From Bradyrhizobium sp. WSM471 (GTDB taxonomy: Bacteria; Pseudomonadota; Alphaproteobacteria; Rhizobiales; Xanthobacteraceae): a stretch of 64,000 nucleotides of DNA. How positions within the stretch are numbered: the first letter of the stretch is position 1; each line of letters opens with the position of its first letter. Positions 34,348 through 44,451 of this stretch are shown in pieces. The notes beneath the pieces were generated by a model. The model did not search any database. It saw only the letters and a list, made by a program, of their open reading frames with translations, and had not been told where the DNA came from. The stretch covers positions 3,534,001 through 3,598,000 of the forward strand of contig NZ_CM001442.1 in the NCBI RefSeq assembly GCF_000244915.1. The letters are read 5' to 3'. The position numbers were made by a program, and so were the translations under genes.

Positions 34348-35943
34348 TTACGAGCCCGTACCTGCGCTCATGATCGGCTTGCGACGGGGCCGGCGCTTCT
34401 CGTCCGCTACCGCGGAACTCTCGGGTTGGAGCGGCGGAGAATCATCCGACATCGGCGCCAGCGCGCTCATCACGCGCTCGGGCGGGAAGGTGACGATCAC
34501 TTCGGTGCCGATGCGCAGCTTCGATTTCAGCGTGAACGTACCGCCATGCAGGTCGACCAGATTCTTGGCGATCGGCAGGCCGAGACCGGCGCCCTGTTCG
34601 GCCGACTTGATCGAATTAGAGCCTTGGCCGAACGAGGCCAGCACGACCGGGATCTCGTCCTCGGGGATTCCGGAGCCGGTATCCTTCACCGAGAGATATT
34701 GTCCGCCTGAGGCCGTCCAGCCGGCCTTGAGCCAGATCTCGCCGCCCTGCGGAGTGAACTTGATCGAGTTGGAGAGCAGATTGAGCACGACCTGGCGGAT
34801 CGCGCGCTCGTCGGCCCAGAGCCGCGGCATTGCCTGCTCGAACACTTCGTGGATGGTGATGCCACGGCTCGAGGCGCGCAGCTTCATCAGATGATGGCAA
34901 TCGGCGACGATGCCGACCAGCGAGACCGCTTCCTCGTTGAGCTCGTAACGGCCGGCCTCGATCCGCGACAGATCGAGGATCTCGTTGATGAGATTGAGCA
35001 GGTGGACGCCGGAATTGTGGATGTCGGCCGAGTACTCCTTGTAGACCGGCACGGCATGCGCACCGAAAATCTCGCTCTTCATCACCTCGGAGAAGCCGAG
35101 TATCGCGTTGAGCGGCGTCCGCAGTTCGTGGCTCATCTGCGCCAGAAAGCGCGACTTGGCGACATTGGCGGATTCGGCGCGGTGGCGCGCTTCGTCCGAG
35201 ATCGCCTTGGCTTGTTCGAGCTCGCCGATCAGCGCGTCCTTCTCGGCGCGCGCCTCGAGCGTGGCGAAGGTCGAAGAGTGCAGGCGGTGAGCCAGCAGCA
35301 CGAAATAGCCTTCGGCGGCGAGGGCGAGCGCGGCCAGGATGTAATTGTCCAGCGAGCCGGTCATCACGAAGCTCAGCGCCATCGCGACCGCGACCGGTGC
35401 AGTGGCGGCGAGGGCGGCGATCGGCAGATTGGCGGCCAGCATGCTCGATACTGCGATCACGAGCAGCATCAGGAACATCATCAGCGATTCCGTGATCGTG
35501 TCGAGCACGGGATGGATCAGGATCGCCATCCAGCAAAGGCCATAGAGCAGGTCGAGCACGACGAAGCGCGTCTGCCATGCGCGCGTTGCCGCGGGCGAGG
35601 CGGGCTCGGCCAGGAAGCGGTGGCAGCTGCGGATCATCGCGGCATGGATGCACAGCATGCCGGCGGTCCAGGCCGCGGCCGGGATCGGCTGCATCCACAG
35701 CCCAAACAGCACGCCTGTCGCGACCACAAGCAGCATCACGACATAGGAGGCCGACAGCCGGGTCTGGGCGTAATGGCGCAGCATTTCGGCGTCGAAAGCC
35801 GGCCGGGTTCCACTGGTCGACGTTAACTTGTCGCGCGCCTCGCGGACCCGCTGTGCCGCAGCCCGGCGATGGCTCGCCGACGGCAGGCTCACCGGCTCGG
35901 CCGGAAGCTGCACAACCTCGGGCTTTTCAGCGGGTTTACTCAT
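34348..35943 (-). CDS. Membrane sensor histidine kinase, PleC/DivJ/PdhS-like
   Basis: The 531-residue protein has a cytoplasmic head, five or six transmembrane helices (about residues 75-230), a short coiled coil, then HisKA with MSHELRTPLNAILGFSEVMK and an ATPase domain with VVLNLLSNSIKFT, VKDTGSGIPEDEIP and GAGLGLPIAKNLVDLHGG. The region after the phospho-His (SEIFG, then EYSADIHNSGVHLLNLINEI) matches the PleC/DivJ group that acts on DivK in asymmetric cell division. No receiver domain is attached. A perfect CtrA-type box lies 100 bases upstream of ATG 35943. The family call is from sequence pattern; the partner is inferred. Confidence 0.85.
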   Translation of the reverse strand: MSKPAEKPEVVQLPAEPVSLPSASHRRAAAQRVREARDKLTSTSGTRPAFDAEMLRHYAQTRLSASYVVMLLVVATGVLFGLWMQPIPAAAWTAGMLCIHAAMIRSCHRFLAEPASPAATRAWQTRFVVLDLLYGLCWMAILIHPVLDTITESLMMFLMLLVIAVSSMLAANLPIAALAATAPVAVAMALSFVMTGSLDNYILAALALAAEGYFVLLAHRLHSSTFATLEARAEKDALIGELEQAKAISDEARHRAESANVAKSRFLAQMSHELRTPLNAILGFSEVMKSEIFGAHAVPVYKEYSADIHNSGVHLLNLINEILDLSRIEAGRYELNEEAVSLVGIVADCHHLMKLRASSRGITIHEVFEQAMPRLWADERAIRQVVLNLLSNSIKFTPQGGEIWLKAGWTASGGQYLSVKDTGSGIPEDEIPVVLASFGQGSNSIKSAEQGAGLGLPIAKNLVDLHGGTFTLKSKLRIGTEVIVTFPPERVMSALAPMSDDSPPLQPESSAVADEKRRPRRKPIMSAGTGS

Positions 35944-36008
35944 CGCACAACAACAATTCCTGCCCGCGCGGGGCGGGCCTTCTGCATTGTCTATCTCTGG
36001 CAAGAAAT

Positions 36009-36028
36009 CCTTAAGAGGTGACTTAAGG
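36009..36028. promoter_or_regulatory. Perfect dyad upstream of the PleC/DivJ-like kinase
   Basis: CCTTAAG and CTTAAGG flank AGGTGA, a perfect 7-base inverted repeat about 66 bases upstream of ATG 35943. The TTAA halves are eight bases apart, one base more than a CtrA box. It could be a second CtrA contact or a separate operator. It lies between the kinase start and the perfect box at 36043-36058. Confidence 0.4.
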
Positions 36029-36042
36029 AGCTAAAGAATTAC

Positions 36043-36058
36043 GTTAACCCGGCGTTAA
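36043..36058 (-). promoter_or_regulatory. Perfect CtrA-type binding box
   Basis: Read on the minus strand the site is TTAAC-GCCGGG-TTAAC, an exact match to the CtrA consensus TTAA-N7-TTAAC described in Caulobacter and relatives. It lies 100 bases upstream of the kinase ATG and 22 bases downstream of the NhaD stop, so it can only serve the kinase. CtrA control would make the kinase part of the cell-cycle circuit it appears to act in. Confidence 0.6.
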
Positions 36059-36080
36059 TTTTGGATCCGGCGTGAGCCGC

Positions 36081-37358
36081 TCAATGCAGCGCCGCGTGCT
36101 GCGCGATGTACACCACGGCGCCCGCGAGATAGCCGGCGAGCGCGGGAACGGCGATGCGGCGGGCGTACCAGAGGAACTCGATGCGCTCGAGCCCCATGGC
36201 CGCGACGCCTGCGGCCGAGCCGATGATCAAGATCGAGCCGCCGGTTCCGGCGCAATAGGCGATGAACTCCCAGAGGAAGCTGTCGGGTGGATAATGCGCC
36301 AGGTCGTACATACCCATCGTCGCGGCGACCAGCGGCACGTTGTCGATGACGGCGCTGAGCAGCCCGAGCACGATCACGATGATGTCCTGTCGACCGATCG
36401 CGGTGCCCAGCCATTTGGCCACCATAGAGAGCAGGCTGGCATGTTCGAGGCAGGCGACCGCGAGCAAGATGCCGAGGAAGAACACGATCGAGCCCATGTC
36501 GATCCGCGTCAGGGCATTCGCAAGCGTGAGCGGACCGCGGACATGCTCATCCTTGTCGCGATGAACGATCTCGCCGACCAACCATACGATGCCAAGCCCA
36601 AGCAGGACGCCCATGAAGGGCGGCAGGTGCGTGACCGTCTTGAAGGCGGGCACCGCGATCAGGACGCCGAGTCCGAGATAGAACATCACGTTCCGCTCGA
36701 ACGGATCGACGCTTTGCAATCCGTCCTCTTTCGGCGGCGGTGCGATGGTCTTGCCCTTGAGTGAAAAGCTGATGAATGCGAGCGGCACGAGAAGGTTGAG
36801 CAGGGAGGGCAGGAACACCGCGCCCATGATTTTCAGGGGCGAAATCTGTCCGCCGATCCACAGCATCGTCGTGGTGACGTCGCCGATCACGGTCCATGCA
36901 CCACCGGCATTTGCGGCGATGACGATGAGGGAGGCGAACAGCAGCCGGTCGTCGCGCTTGGCGATCAACCGCTGGATCAGCGAGACCATGACAATGGTGG
37001 TGGTCAGATTGTCGAGAATGGCACTGAGGAAGAAGGTCACGAAGCCAATCAGCCATATCAGACGGACCTGGCTGGTCGTGCTGATGCGGGAGGTGATGAC
37101 CTCGAAACCGTCATGGGCGTCGATCACTTCGACGATGGTCATCGCGCCAATCAAGAAGAACACGATCTGCGCGGTGGCGGCGACGGACTCATCGAGCTGA
37201 CGGCCGACCAGCGTGTGGTCGCCGGTCGCGAGCGCATAGATTGTCCAGAGCACGCCTGCGCCGAGTAGCGCAGACGCGCTCTTGTTCACCCCGATCGGAT
37301 GCTCGAGCGCGATCGCCGCATAGGCGAGGACGAAGATTGCGGCGAGTGCGATCAGCAA
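36081..37358 (-). CDS. nhaD: NhaD-type Na+/H+ antiporter (ArsB/NhaD permease superfamily)
   Basis: The 425-residue protein has about 12 helices. Conserved ion-transport elements are FFLIGAMTIVEVIDAHDGFE, SAILDNLTTTIVMVSLIQRL (helix with Asp-Asn), ANAGGAWTVIGDVTTTMLWI and SAVIDNVPLVAATMGMYDL (second Asp-Asn). Together these are an NhaD fingerprint. It would exchange cytoplasmic Na+ or Li+ for protons. The annotated start is TTG 37358 with only a weak ribosome site; internal in-frame ATG or GTG codons would cut into the first helix. Confidence 0.9.
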   Translation of the reverse strand: MLIALAAIFVLAYAAIALEHPIGVNKSASALLGAGVLWTIYALATGDHTLVGRQLDESVAATAQIVFFLIGAMTIVEVIDAHDGFEVITSRISTTSQVRLIWLIGFVTFFLSAILDNLTTTIVMVSLIQRLIAKRDDRLLFASLIVIAANAGGAWTVIGDVTTTMLWIGGQISPLKIMGAVFLPSLLNLLVPLAFISFSLKGKTIAPPPKEDGLQSVDPFERNVMFYLGLGVLIAVPAFKTVTHLPPFMGVLLGLGIVWLVGEIVHRDKDEHVRGPLTLANALTRIDMGSIVFFLGILLAVACLEHASLLSMVAKWLGTAIGRQDIIVIVLGLLSAVIDNVPLVAATMGMYDLAHYPPDSFLWEFIAYCAGTGGSILIIGSAAGVAAMGLERIEFLWYARRIAVPALAGYLAGAVVYIAQHAALH

Positions 37359-37380
37359 GGCAGGATCACTTCGTCAGGCG

Positions 37381-38253
37381 TCAGCGATTAAGGCGCGCGA
37401 GCAGGCTCGACGTATCCCAGCGCTTGCCGCCCATCTTCTCGACCTCGGAGTAGAACTGGTCGACCAGCGCGGTCACCGGCAAATTGGCGCCATTGCGGCG
37501 GGCTTCGGCCAGCGAGATCGAGAGATCCTTGCGCATCCATTCGACCGCGAAGCCGAAATCGTATTTGTCGTCGTTCATGGTCTTGTAGCGGTTCTCCATC
37601 TGCCAGGACTGCGCGGCGCCCTTTGAGATGGTTTCGATCACGGCGGCGACGTCGAGGCCACTCTTCTTGGCGAAGTGAATGCCCTCGGAGAGGCCCTGGA
37701 CGAGGCCGGCGATGCAGATCTGGTTGACCATTTTGGTCAGCTGGCCGGAGCCGGCGGGCCCCAGCAATTTGCACATCCGCGCATAGGCGCTTGTGATGAT
37801 CGGCTCGGCGCCGGCATAGGCGTCCTGCGCGCCGCCGCACATCACCGTCAGCACGCCGTTCTCGGCGCCGGCCTGGCCGCCGGACACGGGTGCGTCGATG
37901 AACTTGAAGCCGGCCTTGGTCGCGGCAGCATCAAGCTCTCGCGCGACCTCGGCGGAAGCGGTGGTGTGGTCGACGAAGGTCGCCCCCTTCTTCATGCCGG
38001 CAAACGCGCCGTCGGCACCGATCGTGACCGCGCGCAGATCGTTGTCGTTGCCGACGCAGCACATCACGAAGTCCTGGCCCTCGGCCGCGGCCTTCGGGGT
38101 CGCCGCGGTCTTGCCGCCGAACTTGTCCGCCCACTCCTTCGCCTTGGCCGCGGTGCGGTTATAGACGGTGACCTCATGGCCCCCTTTTTTCACGAGGTGT
38201 CCGGCCATGGGGAAGCCCATCACGCCGAGACCGAGGAAAGCGACTTTAGCCAT
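37381..38253 (-). CDS. NAD(P)-dependent beta-hydroxyacid dehydrogenase (3-hydroxyisobutyrate dehydrogenase family)
   Basis: The 290-residue protein starts KVAFLGLGVMGFPMAGHLVK, a Rossmann NAD site. It contains DAPVSGGQAGAENGVLTVMC, KMVNQICIAGLVQGLSEGIH with the catalytic Lys, and the C-terminal helical domain. It could act on tartronate semialdehyde, 3-hydroxyisobutyrate or glyoxylate. ATG 38253 begins the Rossmann motif; the longer frame has a non-homologous extension. It follows, and is 22 bases from, the nhaD gene start, so it is likely the first gene of a two-gene unit. Confidence 0.9.
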   Translation of the reverse strand: MAKVAFLGLGVMGFPMAGHLVKKGGHEVTVYNRTAAKAKEWADKFGGKTAATPKAAAEGQDFVMCCVGNDNDLRAVTIGADGAFAGMKKGATFVDHTTASAEVARELDAAATKAGFKFIDAPVSGGQAGAENGVLTVMCGGAQDAYAGAEPIITSAYARMCKLLGPAGSGQLTKMVNQICIAGLVQGLSEGIHFAKKSGLDVAAVIETISKGAAQSWQMENRYKTMNDDKYDFGFAVEWMRKDLSISLAEARRNGANLPVTALVDQFYSEVEKMGGKRWDTSSLLARLNR

Positions 38254-38435
38254 CTGTGGTACCTTGTCCGTAGTTTGGGTTTTACGGTTCTTGCCGGGCG
38301 AGGGGCGCCCGGTTCCGCCATTGCGGCAGATCGGCCGCACCATAAACCCTTGAGGCCGGAGGGCAACGGCTTCGTTTGGTCCCCGTCTGTGCTAGGATGG
38401 CGGACCTAAGGACTTCAAGAAAAGGGAGCGAAGGC

Positions 38436-38873
38436 ATGGGCGGCGTAAGCGCGGGCGTGCTCGATCATTTCAACATCCGGACCCGGAATCTGGCCGAGAC
38501 CGTCCGCTTCTACGAGGACGTGCTGGGCCTGGAAAAAGGCCCCCGGCCGAATTTCGCCTTCCCCGGCGCCTGGATGTACAGCGAGGGTAAGCCGGTGGTG
38601 CACCTCGTCGATATTTCTCCGACTGCCGAGCCACAAAAGCCGGATTCCGGCGTTGTCCACCATGTCGCCTTCGCCAGCCGCGGGTTTGACGGCATGAAAC
38701 AACGGCTGGCCTCGAAGGGGATGAAGTTCGACTCCCGCCAGGTGCCCGGCGGCGAGCTCTGGCAGATCTTCGTCCACGACCCCAACGGGGTCATGATCGA
38801 GCTCAACTACGAGGCGGCCCTGGAGCAGGGCGCGGCGCCCGCCGAGATGGCTGACGATATCGGCAGGCAGTAG
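38436..38873 (+). CDS. VOC (glyoxalase/bleomycin resistance) family protein
   Basis: The 145-residue protein has the two-module VOC fold: LDHFNIRTRNLAETVRFYED (metal His), PVVHLVDIS, GVVHHVAFASRG (second His) and FVHDPNGVMIELNY (Glu ligand). Members include glyoxalase I, extradiol dioxygenases and metal-dependent isomerases. The substrate is unknown. GGGAG lies about nine bases before ATG 38436. It is followed by the Mrp-type ATPase gene 53 bases later. Confidence 0.88.
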   Translation: MGGVSAGVLDHFNIRTRNLAETVRFYEDVLGLEKGPRPNFAFPGAWMYSEGKPVVHLVDISPTAEPQKPDSGVVHHVAFASRGFDGMKQRLASKGMKFDSRQVPGGELWQIFVHDPNGVMIELNYEAALEQGAAPAEMADDIGRQ

Positions 38874-38926
38874 CCTTTTGGGCGTTTCCGCTCTAATGGG
38901 GCATCTTGAATTCTAGGAGATGCGCT

Positions 38927-40069
38927 TTGAGCGTGACGCAGCAACAGGTTCTCGACAGCCTCGCCAGGATCAAGTCGCCCCGCGGGGTCGCGCTCACCAA
39001 TGCCAATGTGCTGAGCGCGATCAGCGCGGCCGATGGCAAGGTGTTCTTCTCGATCAATGTCGATGCCGCCGAGGCGCGAGCCTGGGAATCCGTCCGGGCC
39101 GAGGCCGAGGCCGCGGTCCGTGCCATTCCCGGCGTCACCACGGTCATGGTGGCGCTCACGGCCGAGCGCAAGGCCGGCGCGGCACCACCACCGCCGCCAA
39201 CTCCCAGCCGCGGTACGCCGGGCGTGCAGCCGGTCCACGCCCACAAGCCGCCGCCGCAGGGCGGCGCCCAATCGCCGATGGCGCGGCAGTCCGAGATTCC
39301 GGGCGTCGCGGCCGTGATCGCGGTCGCCTCGGGCAAGGGCGGCGTCGGCAAGTCCACCACCGCACTCAATCTTGCGCTGGGCCTGCGCGATCTCGGCCTC
39401 AAGGTCGGGCTGCTCGATGCCGACATCTACGGCCCCTCGGTGCCGCGGCTGACGGGCCTTCACGAGAAGCCGGAGCTGGATGGCGAGCGCAAGATGATTC
39501 CGCTCAGGCGCTTTGGCCTGGCCATCATGTCGATCGGCTTCCTGGTGGAGGAAGAGACCGCGATGATCTGGCGCGGGCCGATGGTGATGTCTGCGGTGAC
39601 GCAGATGCTGCGCGACGTCGCATGGGGCCAGCTCGACGTTCTCGTCGTCGACATGCCGCCAGGCACCGGCGATGCCCAGCTCACGCTGGCTCAAAACGTC
39701 CCTTTGAAGGGCGCCGTGATTGTCTCGACCCCACAGGACCTGTCGCTGATCGACGCAAGGCGGGGGCTCGCGATGTTCAAGAAGGTCAACGTGCCCGTGC
39801 TCGGCATCGTCGAGAACATGAGCTATTTCCAATGTCCGCAATGCGGCACGAAATCCGACATTTTCGGCCATGGGGGCGCGCGCCACGAGGCCGAGAAGCT
39901 TGGTGTACCGTTCCTCGGCGAGATCCCCCTGCACATGGCGATTCGCGCCACCTCGGACGCCGGCACGCCCGTGGTGGACAGCGAGCCGGACGGCCCCCAT
40001 GCGGCGATCTACCGCGCCATTGCGGGACAGGTGCGAGACCAGCTCAAGGGCGTCATCGCCGCGGCCTGA
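38927..40069 (+). CDS. apbC: Mrp/ApbC-type Fe-S cluster carrier ATPase
   Basis: The 380-residue protein has an N-terminal MIP18 (DUF59) domain of about 80 residues and a proline-rich linker. The P-loop ATPase follows: VASGKGGVGKSTTALNLALG (deviant Walker A), DADIYGPSVPRLTG, DMPPGTGDAQLTLAQ and the cluster-binding FQCPQCGTKSDIFG. It carries and delivers Fe-S clusters. The start is TTG 38927, seven bases after AGGAG; GTG 38933 is a second possibility. It appears to be a normal housekeeping gene. Confidence 0.92.
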   Translation: MSVTQQQVLDSLARIKSPRGVALTNANVLSAISAADGKVFFSINVDAAEARAWESVRAEAEAAVRAIPGVTTVMVALTAERKAGAAPPPPPTPSRGTPGVQPVHAHKPPPQGGAQSPMARQSEIPGVAAVIAVASGKGGVGKSTTALNLALGLRDLGLKVGLLDADIYGPSVPRLTGLHEKPELDGERKMIPLRRFGLAIMSIGFLVEEETAMIWRGPMVMSAVTQMLRDVAWGQLDVLVVDMPPGTGDAQLTLAQNVPLKGAVIVSTPQDLSLIDARRGLAMFKKVNVPVLGIVENMSYFQCPQCGTKSDIFGHGGARHEAEKLGVPFLGEIPLHMAIRATSDAGTPVVDSEPDGPHAAIYRAIAGQVRDQLKGVIAAA

Positions 40070-40256
40070 GTGGATCCAAGCAATCCCTTCAAACCAATAG
40101 GCTGGGGACATGCGACTTTCGTAGAGCCCTGTCATGCCAATGTCGCGTTTCGAAAGCGGGGCTTCCGTGTTAAAGGCCCACGGCAGTCAAGCCCCTTCGG
40201 TTCGACGCGGCCCAAGAACGCGTCGCCGGAATGAGCGGCAGCAAAGAGGAAGTTAG

Positions 40257-41378
<1,122 letters not shown>

Positions 41379-41404
41379 TCTTCGAAGCAGTAGCAAGACG
41401 ACAC

Positions 41405-41435
41405 GCCCGGTCTCGTTCGCGAGGCCGGGCTTTTT
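41405..41435 (+). terminator. Rho-independent terminator after the first TRAP binding protein
   Basis: GCCCGG, then CTCG, loop TTCG, CGAG and CCGGGC form a stem of about ten pairs with one T-G wobble, followed by TTTTT at 41431-41435. It ends the monocistronic binding-protein transcript. Confidence 0.85.
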
Positions 41436-41782
41436 CTACGGGACGACGCGATCGGAATAGGCGAGACGGAAGCCGCCGAGCGGCGTCGTCGCCGGGGTAC
41501 GGGTGGGGCGCCCAACAAAAAATCTGAAAAACAACCCCATGCACAGTAGACGAGGGGTGAGCGGACAAGGCGCCGCGAGTGCAGCCAACAGCTTGATGCG
41601 ATGGAGCTAATTGGCAGGCACGCCCGAGCATCGCGCCGTCGAGGGCAACTTCGCATTTTTGGGCGTCAAAGCGGGCAGGCGCGCGTGCTTCAGCGAGATC
41701 GTTTGACTCGTCGGGCAAAACAGTGGCATAAAGGCATTATCGCAAAATCCGAAATTGGCGCCTCGGTGGCAGCCGGGGGTTG
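41436..41782. other. Non-coding or degenerate stretch
   Basis: No gene with a convincing start is found in these 347 bases. Short minus-strand pieces such as PTSQTISLKHARLPALT look like eroded coding sequence of unknown origin, so it may be a fragment of a dispersed element. It may also hold the promoter for the YunG-like gene. This is low-certainty. Confidence 0.4.
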
Positions 41783-42130
41783 ATGATGAGCTTCGATCCC
41801 GATGAGGTTCGAAGCGCATTGCGCAAGGCCTGGTCGTTGGCAACCGCCAGTCAATGGACGGCGAGCAATCCGGCGGCAGGGCAATGCAACGTCACCTCGC
41901 TGCTGATTCACGAGCTCTTCGGCGGCGAGGTGCTGAGGACGCCGCTGCCGGCCGGCGACCATTTTTACAATCGTATCAAAGGCCAGCGGTATGACTTCAC
42001 GGCGAGCCAGTTCGATCAGCCGATTGCTTACAAGGATTCGTCCGCAAGCCGTGCCGATGCGGAACGGGGAGCGACAAGCGATGAACTGGGCGGACTCAGA
42101 GTCGCTTTTCACGAGCATCGTACGAAGTAA
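41783..42130 (+). CDS. YunG-like family protein
   Basis: The 115-residue protein has the family pattern ASNPAAGQCNVTSLLIHELF, then GGEVLRT and HFYNRIKGQRYDFTASQFDQ. The Cys/His/Asp spacing suggests a papain-like or transglutaminase-like fold, but no activity is established. GCCGGGGG lies just before ATG 41783. It stands alone, converging on the HWE kinase gene. Confidence 0.65.
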   Translation: MMSFDPDEVRSALRKAWSLATASQWTASNPAAGQCNVTSLLIHELFGGEVLRTPLPAGDHFYNRIKGQRYDFTASQFDQPIAYKDSSASRADAERGATSDELGGLRVAFHEHRTK

Positions 42131-42190
42131 AGCCAAGGGGCGCCAATCGCAGACGGGTGACAGGAGTGGGCGCGGGAAATCAGCTGAACA

Positions 42191-43192
42191 TCAATTCGCA
42201 AGACGGTCTTTGCTCATGCGCAGGATGACCACCACACCTTCTTCCGACCAGTCAAAAGTTATAGCCCCGCCAAGCTGGGCGGCCATACTTCGGTGCACCA
42301 ACTTGCTTCCAAAGCCTTCGAGCTTTGTTGGAGCGACAACGGGAGGACCGCCCCGCTCCGTCCACTTGACCACGACCTCGTCCTCGTGGGCGTTGCACGA
42401 CACGTCCAGGGTGCCGCTTGATAGAGACAGCGCACCGTATTTCGCAGAGTTGGTTGCCAGTTCATGCATCACCAAGGCGAGTGCTGTGCTGGAAGTCTCT
42501 CCCACGTTCATCTTGGGGACCGAGACACGAATACGAACGCTGGCTCCCTTTTCATCGTACGGCGCAAGCAGAACAGAGATGAGGTCTCCAAGAAGCGTTC
42601 CCTCTCTATTTCGTCCTAGTACCGGACGAACAAGGTCCTGAGCACGCCCAAGGGCGATCAGGCGACTGGTCAGTTCCTGGGCCATATCTTCTTTGGATGC
42701 TGCCGAGCGCGAGCTCATTTGAGTAAGCGCCGTTGCGATGGTTAGAAGGTTTTTCAGGCGGTGGCTCATCTCGCCCGCCAGTAGCTCGTTGGCTTCCTCA
42801 GCTTGCTTGCGTTGGGTTACATCTAGGAAAATACCGAACATGGTTCGATCGGCTATATCGGCATCGTCGCCTTGGCCCCGAGCGGAAATCCAACGGATAT
42901 CGCTTCCCGTCAGAATACGAAAATCTATTTCGTAGGAGCCTACGACTGCGCGAGTAGCCGCAAATGCCGATCTCACCCTCTCGAGATCTGCGGGGTGGAT
43001 GTTTTTGGACAGTATCTCGAACGTAATTTTCTGCTCGCCCTTGGGCACCTCCCAAAGGTCGTACGCGGGTTCATCCATGGTGATGGCGTCGGTATCAACG
43101 TTCCAGGACCATAGAGCGACACCGGCGGCGCGAGTGGCAGCCCGGAGGTGCTTTTCGTGCCACAAGGGCATTGTCACCTGGCTAGGAAACAT
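42191..43192 (-). CDS. PAS-HWE sensor histidine kinase, soluble
   Basis: The 333-residue protein has no transmembrane segment. A PAS domain (about residues 20-130: GVALWSWNVDTDAITMDEP, FRILTGSDIRWISARGQG) is followed by the HWE-type phosphoacceptor region AGEMSHRLKNLLTIATALTQ, and an ATPase domain with VMHELATNSAKYGALS and WTERGGPPV. The H-R-L-K-N and W-E-like residues place it in the HWE kinases, common in alphaproteobacteria for light, redox or stress signals. No response regulator is adjacent, so it is an orphan. A second in-frame ATG at 43171 has a closer AGGTG. Confidence 0.9.
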   Translation of the reverse strand: MFPSQVTMPLWHEKHLRAATRAAGVALWSWNVDTDAITMDEPAYDLWEVPKGEQKITFEILSKNIHPADLERVRSAFAATRAVVGSYEIDFRILTGSDIRWISARGQGDDADIADRTMFGIFLDVTQRKQAEEANELLAGEMSHRLKNLLTIATALTQMSSRSAASKEDMAQELTSRLIALGRAQDLVRPVLGRNREGTLLGDLISVLLAPYDEKGASVRIRVSVPKMNVGETSSTALALVMHELATNSAKYGALSLSSGTLDVSCNAHEDEVVVKWTERGGPPVVAPTKLEGFGSKLVHRSMAAQLGGAITFDWSEEGVVVILRMSKDRLAN

Positions 43193-43398
43193 TGCGCTTT
43201 GCTTTCCCGCTTATCCGGCCAAATCGGCACCTCTGCCGACCGGTGATCGACAGATACCATACCTGGTCGAAAAGGTCTCGGTTCGACCGAAAGGGCGGGT
43301 TGAAGTGTGGTCCAGCGCCCGAGTTGGCTCAGAAGCGATCCTCCGCAAACGAGCCATGAGGTTCGCCGACGGTCATAAGCGGCGTTGTTCCTAAGTGA

Positions 43399-44451
43399 TT
43401 ACGCGTTGCTTCGCGAAACGCCCGGGCCTTCCCTTCCATGAGTCAACACGGCCTCGGCAGCAGCTTCGTCGATGGCCGCCATCACGTCAGCGGTTGCGGT
43501 TTGATGAATCATGTGTCCCGCGCCGTCGATCCGGCGCAATTTGCTCTGCTTGATCTCGCCATGCAGCCTGACCGACTGCTTGATATCGATCAGACGATCG
43601 TTCTGACCCGCGATAATGATCGTCGGCATCTTGAGTTCTGCATAGGTCTTCGAACCTGAGAATGCGGCGGGGACCAACATCGTCGCTTCGGCCGCTGCGG
43701 CCCGCATCTGTGATGGGCGGAGCGCCATTTCTTTCGGAAAGCCGGCGAACTTGTTCGGGACCGGCCGCGGGCCAAACAGCTTGCGCAACATCGCGGGCCA
43801 CATCATTCGACCGGCCAACGGCGAAATCGTGGAGCTGATGACGTCGCCGACCACCGGTAGGGCGGATAGCACGGACGTAGCGCTGTCCGAGCGGGGCGTC
43901 GGGAAATAATAACCCGAGGCCAGCACGAGAGCCTGCACGAACGGAGGATGTCTTGTCGCCAGCGCAACCGCAACCGACGCTCCCCACGAATGGCCAAAGA
44001 CAATCGCTTGAGAGACGCCCAACTGGTCGAGCGCCTTCTTGAACAGGTCCGCTTGGGCCTCCGGGGTCCAGACGACGTGCCTCGGCCGCGAGCTATGCCC
44101 AAAACCGGGACGATCGAACACCATGACCCTGTAGTTCTCGGCTGCGAGATCGATCAATCCACTCGAGTCGAAATCCTGGATCATGCTGCCATTGCCGTGA
44201 AACAAAACCAGCGGCTTGCCCCTGCCGCGTTCCAAATAGTGCAGGCGAACCCCCTCGACGTCGATGAACCGACCCTGCGGAGGATTATCGCGTTGCGCTT
44301 TGTTCGCGAGCCGCCGATTTATGATTGCGGTAGCCGCGATGAGAGTACCTGCAGCAGCAAACGCGGCGGCGCCCGGATGTCGCGTGATGGCGGTCAGGTA
44401 ATCGGATAGAACGGAGCTGGAACGCGTTCGTCGTGCAAGCCGCATGTGCAT
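43399..44451 (-). CDS. Alpha/beta hydrolase, membrane-anchored
   Basis: The 350-residue protein has an N-terminal hydrophobic segment (about residues 28-47, AAAFAAAGTLIAATAI), probably a membrane anchor. The hydrolase domain has LVLFHGNGSMIQDFD (oxyanion hole), nucleophile AIVFGHSWGASVAVA, acid in IIIAGQNDRLID, and His in DGAGHMIHQTA. It resembles lipase or haloperoxidase-type enzymes. TAAGG is placed before ATG 44451. The substrate is unknown. Confidence 0.88.
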   Translation of the reverse strand: MHMRLARRTRSSSVLSDYLTAITRHPGAAAFAAAGTLIAATAIINRRLANKAQRDNPPQGRFIDVEGVRLHYLERGRGKPLVLFHGNGSMIQDFDSSGLIDLAAENYRVMVFDRPGFGHSSRPRHVVWTPEAQADLFKKALDQLGVSQAIVFGHSWGASVAVALATRHPPFVQALVLASGYYFPTPRSDSATSVLSALPVVGDVISSTISPLAGRMMWPAMLRKLFGPRPVPNKFAGFPKEMALRPSQMRAAAAEATMLVPAAFSGSKTYAELKMPTIIIAGQNDRLIDIKQSVRLHGEIKQSKLRRIDGAGHMIHQTATADVMAAIDEAAAEAVLTHGREGPGVSRSNA

